Source: Ischnura elegans
Lineage: Eukaryota > Arthropoda > Insecta > Odonata > Coenagrionidae
Reading direction: 5' to 3'
DNA: 64,000 nucleotides
Assembly (NCBI RefSeq): GCF_921293095.1
Contig: NC_060248.1
Span: 75,957,243-76,021,242, forward strand
A program made the translations under genes and the position numbers. Under the pieces are notes generated by a model, which had not been told where the DNA came from, searched no databases, and saw only the letters and a list, made by a program, of their open reading frames with translations. Positions 45,401-56,800 of the stretch are shown piece by piece (within the stretch, counting starts at the first letter, position 1; every line of letters begins with the position of its first letter).

Positions 45401-46252
45401 AGTGTAAGAAATTACGGTTAATGTGCATAGGAAAAAAAATTTCAACGCAAAATTTAATTATTTTTTACCAGAAAATAGATTTGCGCGATGCTTTTAAAAA
45501 TGGCCTTATATGGCTCGGAATTTGTAAAAGCTATTTTCAAAATTCGCTCGATGCATCGTTCAAAATCATATATTTCAAAACTTAAAGATCACTTTTTTCA
45601 AGCTGCAGTACTTATTCCTTATTTACTGCCTTTCAACCAATAGTAAATCGTGACGACAAGCACATAAGGGATTATTTTTGGTGATTATTTCAGATGATTA
45701 TTACTTGCACCCATTTAATTCCTCAAGAGAATCTTTTGTTATTATTGCATATGTTCAAATTAAGCCGTGACATAAAATGCCCAGTACTAAATAATTTTTA
45801 AATTTTCTGGAGTTGTGAAAAAGTCTGACTTTATTAAGAATTTTGAGGGCCACTTTACGGAATCTAACGAATTGCCCATTCCTGAATACTTTACCTAGTT
45901 ACTTTTAATCCGCGGAAAAAAATCTGCTGCTTTTTTTTAAGAAACTTAACAGACTTGAGAATAAATCGTATTCCTCGTCGTTAAAGAAAAAATAGCCGAT
46001 ACTCGAACAGAATCGCGCTAAGCATTTTCGATGTAATACTTCTTGGATGAGCTTCATAATAGGGATAAATAAGGATCTTACTCAGTGGATACATACCACA
46101 TGGACCTGTACGAGTTTGCTCCCAATTGGCACATCTCCGCCGTAATTGATCACTCCGCTTGATGCTGCGTCTATGTTGTGGGCGAGCAATGCTAAAGATA
46201 GTAGACTCACAAAGGGACTGAGCCCGCCTAGGCTCGGGATGCGGTAAAACAT
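36445..46252 (-). CDS. Secreted histidine acid phosphatase paralogue 2 (HE instead of HD)
   Basis: Seven exons on the minus strand: 46252-46097, 45183-45085, 44391-44134, 39836-39657, 38376-38253, 37266-37064, 36591-36445; GT-AG introns, 388 aa. Hydrophobic signal peptide (about residues 1-29, FVSLLSLALLAHNIDA). The catalytic RHGDRNP is at 55-61 (His56 is the phosphate acceptor) and the substrate-binding Arg128 in TTDVDRT. The distal catalytic motif, normally HD, reads SAHETS: His301 followed by Glu302. The Asp of HD is the proton donor in prostatic/lysosomal acid phosphatases; Glu occurs at this point in MINPP-type enzymes, so activity or specificity may differ. The C-terminus has the conserved PGCG...C...C cysteines and stops at AECTV. 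Exon sizes and phases match the neighbour upstream, showing tandem duplication. Family members include insect venom acid phosphatase Acph-1. Confidence 0.9.
37675..37866. mobile_element. MITE in acid phosphatase 2 intron (GGGTGCTTTC ends)
   Basis: 192 bp. GGGTGCTTTCGAATC at the left and, reversed, GGGTGCTTTCCAATC at the right, with ATA on both flanks. It contains an internal inverted pair (GTGTTCCAATC / GATTGGAACAC). Lies between exons 6 and 5. Confidence 0.6.
39260..39307. repeat. Perfect 21-bp-arm hairpin in acid phosphatase 2 intron
   Basis: The arm at 39260-39280 (AGTGATAAAAATTATAGGTG plus G), a 6-base loop and its exact complement at 39287-39307. Lies about 350 bp past exon 4 in the intron. 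Confidence 0.75.
40756..40954. mobile_element. Harbinger-type MITE (TTA target)
   Basis: 199 bp, flanked by TTA on both sides (40753-40755, 40955-40957). Ends GGCGTACGATACACGTTCAG (left) and, reversed, GGCCTACCATACACATTCAG, 17/20 matching. TTA duplications and GGCC-type ends fit PIF/Harbinger. Confidence 0.65.
41045..41695. mobile_element. hAT-type non-autonomous element (CAGGGTTCCCACT ends)
   Basis: 651 bp. Exact 13-bp terminal repeats CAGGGTTCCCACT, a well-known hAT-type end. ATTAT abuts both ends, but the full 8-base flanks do not match. CCGTGAATTT and CCGTGAAAA words recur near both ends as sub-terminal repeats. Confidence 0.75.
41981..42115 (+). repeat. tRNA-derived SINE
   Basis: Head CCTCTGAACCATAACTGGC with a near-consensus Pol III B box GGGATCGAATCCC at 42034-42046, then the body TCTGTGGATTTTTCGTACAG and AGTGCGTG shared with the copy at 53153-53325. 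Confidence 0.55.
43286..43487. mobile_element. hAT-type MITE with exact 8-bp target duplication
   Basis: 202 bp. Ends CAGGGGCGGATCCAGGA and, reversed, CATAGGCGGATCCAGGG. Identical flanks GAGGAGAG at 43278-43285 and 43488-43495. A second CCAGGATTTTGTTCTGGG segment inside (about 43335) is an internal partial duplication. The exact duplication indicates a recent insertion. Confidence 0.85.
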
Positions 46253-47027
46253 GGCAAACCAGGCTCTAAGCAGTTCCTCTGACTTGTCTTGGAAGGTTTT
46301 TGGGATGAATGACTTCCGTCAACTCCTTGGACATCAACATATTGCACTCTCGGAATTCACCTTGACACTTGTCACCTGTTTTCAATGAGTCGTGAAGACG
46401 ATAGCATGTGCTCCAAGCGATCCGTGAACTTCGTGATGGAATGCACCTTAATCGCCATGTCTTTCTCTTACTATCTCAAAATTGCTTAACTTATGATTTC
46501 CGCAAGGTACGTGCATTTTTCGCATTGCTCTTCTGGAAATTTTTACTCTCTCGCTCATAAGTTTTTTTCGGGGAAAAATTGTTGCTGAAGTGGCGATGAT
46601 TGTAACCGTCTTTATATCACTAAGACCTGAAATTATTTGTCTCAACTATTTTTTGATCTCCGACCCAAATCATTGGAGCAGTTTTTTGCTTGCTTGTTTC
46701 GTTGTTAATCTTAGCTAATCAACCCTTTATAACCCAATGTTGCTCCTAAGTAGCATCAAAGATCTCATTCAGAGATACAAGGCGAAAGTTGGCTTGAATG
46801 TTTGAGAACAGAGCTCAATGTGAATTCAGCCATATGAGTTTAATTTTTTCGTTTTCAATGTTGTAGTCTCATTTCATTTCTTAGGGCCACCTCCAACACT
46901 ATTGTGGCTCGTTAGCTTTTTAAAAATATATCAAGCCGAGCTATAATTCACTAATTTACTAATAATTCACTATTCTTCTACATACTAATTCTATATACTT
47001 CACGAGCTATAATTACCTAATAATTCT
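46253..47027. other. Intergenic space upstream of acid phosphatase 2
   Basis: Holds the presumed promoter of the second phosphatase gene (minus strand). No TATA box or other motif can be defended; no other gene seen. Confidence 0.4.
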
Positions 47028-47302
47028 CCGACAGCTGAGGACATTTGTGCCATGAGGGAAGGAAGGGTAGAGAGAAACCCGGCGTCGGCATTAGCCTGCT
47101 CTTAACGAAAGGCGCCAAGGGGACCACAGCTTAACGTCCCATCCGACGGACAGAGTGTTGCGCTTGAAATGTCCTCCACACAACATTCAAGCAGGGATCG
47201 GGCGGTCTCTGAAAATTCTCTGCCACCGCCGGGACTTGAACTCGAGCCCGTGGGGTGGGAAGTCAACTTTATAGCTTCCACACTAACTCGATCCCCCAAA
47301 AT
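47028..47302 (-). repeat. tRNA-derived SINE (full length)
   Basis: Minus strand: tRNA-like head GGGGGATCGAGTTAGTGTGG with B box CGAGTTCAAGTCC, then GACGTTAAGCTGTGGTCCCC, TTGGCGCCTTTCGTTAAGAG, and a tail ACGCCGGGTTTCTCTC...CCTCAGCTGTCGG. The GGGACGTTAAGC-TGTGGTCCC body is a recurrent arthropod SINE motif. A fragment of its tail recurs at 50575-50682. Confidence 0.65.
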
Positions 47303-47816
47303 TACATTTTTTCCTTAATTTGCGTAGGAAAAATGAGATTCTACAAGATAAATTATTTAAGGTGTAAGTCAATGTTTTTGCGATTTATTTTTAACAATGA
47401 TGGCATATACAAACATTTCTTTCATTCATCATATCAAAATGTGTTCTGCATTATTATTTGAGTACTGAAGTGTGTGAAAAAGGTTGCATTATGATATGTT
47501 CACTGCGTATAATTGTGACATCGTTTGAAACACAGGCCAATTGGAGATAAAATGCTGCAGAAGATATTACAAGATAGAGTTGTTGTTTGTTGTTCATTGT
47601 TGTTCATTCTAAAATGAGGAGCCGAAATTGGCAGGGAAATTTTATACAATGACGCTTTGATTAATCGTTATTGTACACAAATGAACGATCTGCACGTGAT
47701 TTGTTTCCATGGTAGTTGTTACATGATTATAATCCTAGGTATGCTACCCTGTGATTTTTTTAATCAACTTATGCTATTTTTGCCTCTGTTTATATCAATG
47801 AAATACTTTACAGTAT
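47303..47816. other. 3' flank of acid phosphatase 1
   Basis: AT-rich, no gene. Presumed 3' UTR of the upstream phosphatase (minus strand); no canonical AATAAA could be fixed. Confidence 0.35.
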
Positions 47817-50800
47817 TTAATTGCGCTTTCTTCTGTAATAATCTCTTTTTACATTGTAAGGGTATTTATATTTTTTCTTGAAGGTTGGCTCGTCTTTCGA
47901 GAGTTCTTTGAATTCCTCTGTGGACGCTTCACATTCCTTCTCCAAGTTCCCTGGCAGCAAATTCTGAGTTACTTCGATGAATCTGTCGAGGGTACAGAAT
48001 TGGGAGCCCCCACATCCGGGGATCACAAGACCCAGTGGCTCTGTGTCACCAGGTCCTGAGCGGTAGAGCACCTGTAGGAAAACAATATTTTTAAAATTTG
48101 AAGCAGCATAACACTATTTAAAAGTGTAAATATCCATTTTTTTCATTTAACTTGAATGAAATGGTATATAATCGCAGCCTCCAAAAGAATTATAATTGTT
48201 TTTAATGTTTTTATGAATACTTTTAAGAAAATTGGATAGGAAAACTGGCGTTCAGTTTTTTCTAAAAGTTTGAAATAACATGATTTTTTAGGTGCTCATG
48301 GTGCCTCCGTTTGGATGCACGGCTACGTCCAAAAGATAGCCAAATATGTCCTGTACTACAGTCAGTTTCCTCACTCTTTCCACATTTACTTTCAGGCGCC
48401 ATTTCTCTTCCATTCTTCGGTATTGGGAGTTTTTGTTTATAGTAGCCACATGAAATTTGAGGTTATCCTCTTCCCAATTGTATATATTGCTAGATCACTG
48501 CGAGTTAATGCGAAGTATTTGTTTAAAAGGGTTATTCGTTTTGGGACATCTTGTAAGGCTCTCAATTGTCGGAGAAAAACCTTTGTTCGAGTTTTGATTT
48601 GCTACGTGGAGCAGAGCTGAAACGCAGTATTTGGACCCCCCAACCCAAGTGAAAAACCCCAGGCCCCTAGCCCCATGGTTTTGTATTACACTGCAGATTG
48701 GCAGTGAGCGGATAACAAAAATACGTAATATTCGTATGGCCGTGGAATGTGAAAGTACCCTCCTATCGTGTAGTAGGTGTAATATTGACTTTGCGAGATT
48801 AAATTCACTCACTAACTACATTTAAAATGTAGGATCATTGTCAATAAGAGTAGACCTATTTATCGTGTTGGGTGTCTATGGTTTTATATACGTCATGTAA
48901 AACTTCTTTGGGATCTAGGACATACACATCAAAACAAATATTTCAATTGCACTATCATTTAAACACCTTTTCCAAGAACTGATTGGTCTTGCGAAAAGAA
49001 ATTGCTGTTTAATACGGGTCTGAAAAAATTCTTATTTTTTGTGCGAAAGATTCCGTAAAAGTTATCACCGTGGCTAGTTCCGGCATACTTAAACATGCTT
49101 ATTTTTTAGGTTCGAAGATTTTCGCGGCGTTGGTTAGATGATCTTTCCATTCTATTCGGGTTTTTCACCGCGTTTGTTGTTTGCAGCAGCGGATCAGCTG
49201 CCGCCGCCGCCTATATAAGGCGGAAAAATTTTCCAATTTTTTCACATACCTTCGACCTGAAGACGCTGACTGTAATGCCAGCGAAACTGTTGTCTTTAAA
49301 AAAAAACAACAAACGCGGTGAAAAACCCGAATAGAATGGAAAGATCATGCTTATTTTTTGTTTCTTTTTGGAATTAAAAATAATAGTTTCCATTTGAATC
49401 ACTCACATTTGTATGGATACGTTCGATGCAGCTAACGATGCTTCATAGGGAAAAGAATATACTGTAATATTCTCGTTTTTAGGAAAAATAATTTTTTTTG
49501 TAATTCATTGAATGTCGCTTGAAAATGTTAGGCTAGCACTTCTTTGTAAATTTCGTTTAAAGATTCAATATTTCCTTTACGCTCTTATGGCAACGGATGG
49601 CTCAAGCTCCTTAAAAAGGGTGGCTTAAAAATAAACACAGTGAAATATTAAAATTTTATACCCATTTATTTTTCCTTTTTACTTCGAAAGATGTCATTTG
49701 CGAGAGCAATAATTTTTAACAGTTTGTTGGAGAAGCTTGATTAATGCATTTGGTTTCAATTGCGGAATCATGAGAGGAACTCCATAAATCAGAAGTTCAT
49801 TGAATCACTTTGGAAATGGAAATATTTGCATGAAAATTTGCATATTATTAATTATAATATGTTCTCTACATTTTGTGAAATCTTTAATTGACCGGAGAGT
49901 CAAATTTCGAGCTCAGCAGTATATCTGACCTTAGAAACGTCGGCGGCTTTCATCCTTGTATCCTTAGATTACAATTGGTAGATATAATGGAGAAAATACA
50001 TACCTTCACGTAGTGGTCATTCATTTCTCCTTTGTAGAGCTCAAAAATGACGGCAGACGTATAATCTGCCAGCTCGCTCAAAGGGACCCTCAGTGCTCGC
50101 CTGATAGAATGCACATTCATATCGTGGGCCGAAAAGGAATATAATTTCACTTCATCTTCACCCCTTGTGTTGTTAACCATTGCATTTATGATGGTCTTCA
50201 AAGTAGGACCTAAAACGTAGGAATCAACAAAAAAGAAATAAATCACAGATATAAAATTAGGATAAGGGGGATATTCAGCGGAGAGGTATACGTGTACTCC
50301 TCGTGTGTCCATCTTCTTAGACGATAGTTTTTCGGCACTTCAGCTGGCTTCTTCGTCTTCTTCATTGACCTGAAGAAGACACCTGCAATACCGCCGAAAC
50401 TGTCTTCTACGAAGATGGAAACATGTGGTGCATATCCCATAAACCTCTCCGCTTAATCTTCAACACACCACGAAAGCCTACACAAGGATTTGATTAGGGG
50501 GTATTAAAATAATGAAATTTAAAAACCTTTATAATTATACATAAATATAGTACTCTTGGTGTCTTTCAATTAGAGTAGGCTATAGCTAACGCCGGGTTTA
50601 TCTCCAGCTTTCCCTACTTATCCTCTAATTCTCGTGAATATGGTCTCAGCTGTCGGTTGCCACCTTCAAATACCATGCCATACGATGCAGTATCTATTTA
50701 GATCGAAATAATACAAATTGAAATTCGATTGGTAGGCCTTTAAATCAAAGAGGACAAATTTTCATTTTTTTGGAATAAAATACCCCAGTCATAAATGACT

Positions 50801-53800
50801 TCTCTTCTGTAAATCCTCGCTGGAGTTTAAAATATTCGGGTATTTTTATCTTGGGTTTCAGATCGCATAAGGATCAGGAGAGACTGCGCGGCGCATATAA
50901 AAAGTTATCAACCCAGAGGGTCTTTTTTTCCGAAACTTATTATATATTTTCTCGTGTTCAGTTTTTCTTTCGAGAAGTTGTAAATTCAATATATTTTACT
51001 ACATAGAGGGATTGGTTTATCGGGGCCCCACGCTGTGTACTATTTCACTTAAGTGGCCCGGAATTTGTATGAGCCAGTCTTTGAGATTAAGTATTTCTAA
51101 ATTATATTTAAAGAAAGTGCCATATGATTATCTCGTCTCGATAGCGTCTCCCATTTGAGAATATTCCTTTGCTGTGGGTGATGTTGTCGAGGAGGAGTGT
51201 AAAAATGTGGTCATGAGGAAAATTCGCAACAAGACGGGTCGAGGGTCGAATTCAAAAGTATTGCAACAAATTGAAAACGCCATTTTCGCCGCAGTTCGGA
51301 AATTGGATTTCGGTATTTTCTATGACACCTGTTCGGGGGAACTTTGAACAACACTCCCATCTCCCTTCATATTATTACTATTACGTCACCGCAGGGAAAT
51401 GTATACAGAGTATGTGCAATGCTTAATACCACTTGAATTGTGCAGCTCATGCTAGATAATAAATCCATCTCCAGAACTTCAATTTACTTTCTCTCGTAAA
51501 TTGGCCGATCCGTCGAAGTATTCCAATTAATAAAAAATTCGACTGTACATACGCATTGAAAATGTAATGATACTGTGTTCTTACCTGCGGTAAGACGAGT
51601 TATCTTTTCGTTGTCTGTATATTCATTCAGTAATTCCTTGAAGAAAACATCCATTGGACTCGGGAATATTGGTTCTGCCCAACCTGGAATCTTTCCTTTT
51701 ACACTTTTCTTCTCAGCCCACCGATACACATGCCAAGTCAAAAAATGAGTTTAAATATATTATTATTCTGCATTCAGTAATTTTTACGATAGCAAGCTAA
51801 TCGTACTTAGAATTTCGAGAAAAAAGTTACCTTAAAAAAATAGTATTTTGATTGATGGGCACTCCTCTTAATTTAATTTAAAATTAGAAATTGTTTGTTT
51901 GCGTTATATCTATATTTTTATTAGCTATATAAGAGAAAAGGAAAACTGAATGTACCTAATTGTTGTAACTCTTTATATAATTTATTTATTAGTGCCGAGA
52001 AATATCTTTAATTTTCTATTTTGAGCCCATTTACAGCAGTTTAAAATGTTTTCACGTTTTTTACAATCCCATTCATCTCCCGCTACTCTGTTACTGCATT
52101 ATTACAACACGAGTGGATGAAAATTTCTATAGTAGCCAACAAATAATATGTTGTTGCCTTTCTAACCGTAAAATTTTGAATAAGAATTGTTATGGAATTC
52201 GCAAATGCTGTTTTGACGAATTTAAGTATTAAGATTATAAATTATTTTTTTATATTCTTTTCTCAGTTTATATGTTTTGTGTAGCGCGATGAGTTTTCCG
52301 AAATTTCCATTCTAGCTGTTCCGCTAAATGTGTCCGCTACGCAGTGTGAATGCCGATTGAATTACAAGAAATAATATAAGTGCTTCTTTTTTTACCCATT
52401 CAATTTTACACTACTATTTTTGATAATGCTATATTTTAATTATCTTGAATTGTTATGAAACGATTCTTACCTCGACTCTCAATGTGTCACTCAAAAACAC
52501 CGTAAGAAATGGATTTTCTAGTATTTTCATTCCAGATTTCTGCTGTGCGTATTGGAACAGGTCTGGGTATTTTGCTTTCATGTTACCAAACCTTTCCTTC
52601 CTTAGTTTATCCAATATCTCCGTTAACGCTGGGCAAAACTGTCCGAATACCTGCAAGCAAAGATCAGCACGATGTTCAATCATGTCAGACATTAATACCC
52701 GCATTCCGATGTCGTATTGGATGTTAGCTTCCAGCAATATATGATCAATGACAATCGCGGTGTATTTTGATTCAACGGTTATTTTCTGAGAAGTCTAATT
52801 ATTAGTGTTAAAATCCACAGAAAAAATCATTCGTCTTGATCGGAACTCGATTATCTCCCGATTTCCGGTCGAGTGATTTAGCCAGTTAAGCTACCGAGGC
52901 GTCATTCTCCCCAGTGGAACTTAAGGGACTATACCAGACAAAGTGGTATGGACTGCTGAGCATTATTATCCGACAATCAGTCCAAATCGTTTACACAGCG
53001 CCTCTGCCGGAGAGCGAAGCCCGAACTTTGAACACATATAGTTGTTGGCTCTTGACTAATTTAAATATACCGGGACTAGCCACGGTGATAACTTCACCCG
53101 TGAATCACCCACATTTGTCCAGTATTGTCTTCAAATTTGCACAGGGGAGAGTGACGCCTCGGTAGCTTAACTGGCACTCGACCGGAAAGTGGGAGGTCGG
53201 TGTTCTAATCTCGGTCAAGGCGAATGATTGATTTTTATCTGTTTTCAGTTGATTTTTCGCACAATTCGTGCGTTGCGGATGACACCGTGGAGTTAACACC
53301 ATGGATAGTCCCGGTATACTAAAATATAATTATTAGCTTAGCTAAAAGATAAGGCTGAGTTATGTTGTGCATTAACAAGTACCTACTACTGAATATAAGC
53401 ATTAGAGCTTATGTAATTGCAAGATGAAGTGCTCCAACAGCCGTAACGTATTGAACTCGTCCGTTTTTCGCCAACCCGGCTTCAACTGTATTATTCGCGG
53501 GGATGTACACACAAAGACACTCATGCTAAAAATGCCTGCAGAATAAGCACAGGAAGAGCGGGCCAAGATGCATAATGGGACTAGATGGTGCGAATAGCGC
53601 CATTTCGTTCTCCAAGAGGCCCCTTATGGTACTCGCATGGTGAGGAGGTAGAGATGGAGGTGGAGATAGAGGTAGAGATTGATATTGAGGTGGAGGTAGA
53701 GGTAGTATCGCATAGTAAAGAGGTTTACGTGCGCGGCTTTTCCATTGCCTCGATCACAAGCCAGTCTTTCACCGTGTGGCATCAAGTATAATGGTTACTT

Positions 53801-56800
53801 GCTTAGTTGTAACATTTTTACAATGTTAAGCGACGGTAGTGGTGATGGTGACGGCATGTTATCAGCATGTAAGTGGTGGCTGACTGGTCGTTAGGTAATC
53901 GCGAATTCAGTGCTCATTAGGCCGGCCCTTATTTTTCAGAATTGCGAAAAGTTATGTTCTCCTGGTCTCAAAATGATCCAAATGGTGTTTATATTCACGT
54001 GTTAAAATTTGGTTACTTTAAAATAACGGCAACCCGTGCCCCAAGGGCCCTAAGTACTAAGGACCCTCAATTGAGTTTTTTGGGGTGGAAAAAGTGCTAT
54101 CCCTATGTAAAACGTAAAAGTAAAGTTCATTAGGGTCGATTTTATGTTTGTTTTAACCTATCTCTAAGCGTTTAGGATATATTGTCCGTCGTAATGCAAT
54201 CCCCCCCCTAGGGCGCCACCCCGCACCGCGGCACCGCTGAGGTATGTCCCGCACCACTTACCAGAGACTTCCCCTCAACACCCTCCCCTCCCTCGGCAAA
54301 GACTTTGCTCCTGATGATGTCAATTTTATATACCCTATAATGTCAATTTTAACCCTTCAACGCCGTCCTATGTACTGGGTACCGACCCCTTAAACGTTGA
54401 TTTTTGCCGCCATACGGCCGCGAACCATTCCAGCAGGCTTTGTTCCAAAGTGCTTTTTATGTACAAAATATTATAAGCATGTGTTACAAATGTGTCTATG
54501 AATAATAAAGGAATGAAGGGAATGAGCAGGGCTTCCAGGGCTCCAACAGTAAATAGAAATATTCAAGGAAGATGAAACGAGGCAGTCAGTTCACGGATGT
54601 AGATCACTGTGGATAGATAGAGATAGTTCTTGTGTATAGTGTGCAAAGTGTGGAAGTGCTAAGTTTTTTAGTATGTAAGGAGAAAAGTGGTGAAATAAAT
54701 ACTTTATCATGAACGTGACGTTCATTTTAAGAATAGACCAACAAGGAAAGGCATGTAATCAAGACTAAATCCAGGCATTGAACTGGTTGGAAAAGAAAGT
54801 GAAGAAATACTCGGCTCAAATTTACCGACAGTGAGAGAAGTACTGTGTGTTTTCTCTATCACCTAATGGGTTCGAAATTTGTAAGACTTAGTGCGAGAAA
54901 AACCGTGAGAAATGCGTCTCACCCATAGTATAAAACTAGAATTCCTGTTGTTACGGAAAATAAGGCGATTGAAAAGTTAGAAAAATGACGCAAAGAATGG
55001 ATGGACGTGCAACGGCATAAAGAGAGCGCGAACTACCGTGGATATGAAGAGAAGAGAATCTTTCGTAACAAAACTTGATGATTTGCTTGACATTGCAAGG
55101 AGCGGTACCATTGCATTTTTGACGCGCGAGGAGGAAAGTGCAGTTAATCTTTCGGATAAATGTGCTTGGGCTGAAGAAATAAAGTTCTTACGCAAATAAA
55201 AAGGAGAACGAAATGCAGTTATTGGTTGAATAGATTTCAATATATTCAAGAAGAAATGAAAAGATGTGGTTCTCCGCTCCTTTTGTTGCATTAGCTCACA
55301 TCAGTGACCCGCAGTTCCTACAAAGACTTGTTAATTACGAAAGTGTTAACCTGGACGTTGCGAAAGCAGCGCTCAAACCACTTGTGGTACATGAGTGAGG
55401 AGTTGGTATGCCTGTCATTCTTTGACGGATCCATTTCTAGGTGTGAAAAAAACGTGATGCGCCGTATGTGGTCTTGTGTAGGAAAATATGATCCACCGAA
55501 GAAGGCATTCTATAAACGTAAAGACATGACTAAGGTATCTATACCAAATTTTGTCACCACTAATTCGAGAAAGCTATTTAATGTATTGTAAATATGTATT
55601 GCATTCTTTGATGTGAAGATGCGAGAATGTGATGAACATACAAGAACGATTTGCAAATTATTCGGGGTCATTAAGTGGGAAATGATTGTGCAGCGAGAGG
55701 AGTGAAACTAATTCAAGATTTTTAGGCAGTCACGTTGAAGGAAGAGAGCTTTCAAAATATTACTAACAATAAGTGTGACTTTTCATCGCAATACAACCCT
55801 TACGTGCGGAAAGGCACTTTAATTGCCAAAATATGGGATGTCAGTGAAAAATTAGAAATACAATGAAAATCTAATTTATTTTGGTTAATGTACCGAAATT
55901 CATGGACAGAGTGAAAATAAATTGATCTCTTGGATTGGAAGTATTGTTATGGCAATTAAATTCTTTCTAAAGTAAGCACATTTCTTCAGAGGCTAGATCT
56001 TGGCATCAGGAGCAAAGTCTTTGCCGAGGGAGGGGAGGGTGTTGAGGGGAAGTCTCTGGTAAGTGGTGCGGGACATACCTCAGCGGTGCCGCGGTGCGGG
56101 GTGGCGCCCTAGGGGGGGGATTGCATTACGACGGACAATATATCCTAAACGCTTAGACATAGGTTAAAACAAACAGAAAATCGGTTTTAAAGGACGTTTT
56201 ACATAGAAATAGCGCTTTTTCGGCCCCAAAAAACTCAATTGAGGGTCCTTAGTACTTAGGGCCCTTGGGGCACGGGTTGCAGTTATTTTAAAGTAACCAA
56301 ATTTTAACACGTGAATATAAACACCATTTGGATCATTTTGAGACCAGGAAAACATAACTTTTCGCAATTCTGAAAAATAAGGGCCGGCCTAGTGCTCATG
56401 CCATAAATCAAGCGCGACAAGATCTGGGAGAATATCACCATCTGTATTTGCAACTTAAGTATTATCCAGACAAATTTCAGAAAAACATTAGGATATCACA
56501 TGAAATAGGCCTTGACGCACGAAGAAGCCTCCCGATATTCCACACGACACACGAAAGACAAACTCGTTTTGTCTTTGAAAGCGGTCCCGCGCGACCTCCT
56601 GGTGAACCGCGAGGTACACCTTAACGTATCAAAGCGATTTAACACAAGGAAAATATCACTTGACACACTGTATTTTAATATTTTCTTAATATACATTCAC
56701 TTCAAGATCGCTTTCTTTTATTACAATAACTTATTTATATCTCATCACCATAGCCACCACCACCATCAAATCAGCAAAAAGAAATCAAAATAAAAACAAA

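Noticed and set aside
49250-49300. A bona fide hammerhead ribozyme
   Set aside because: Core words are present but stem I is not formed and stem II is displaced by one base, so only a core-like motif is reported.
53585-53791. Open frame with a Glu-Val-Glu-Ile repeat
   Set aside because: It is just the translation of the GAGGTA/GAGATG microsatellite.
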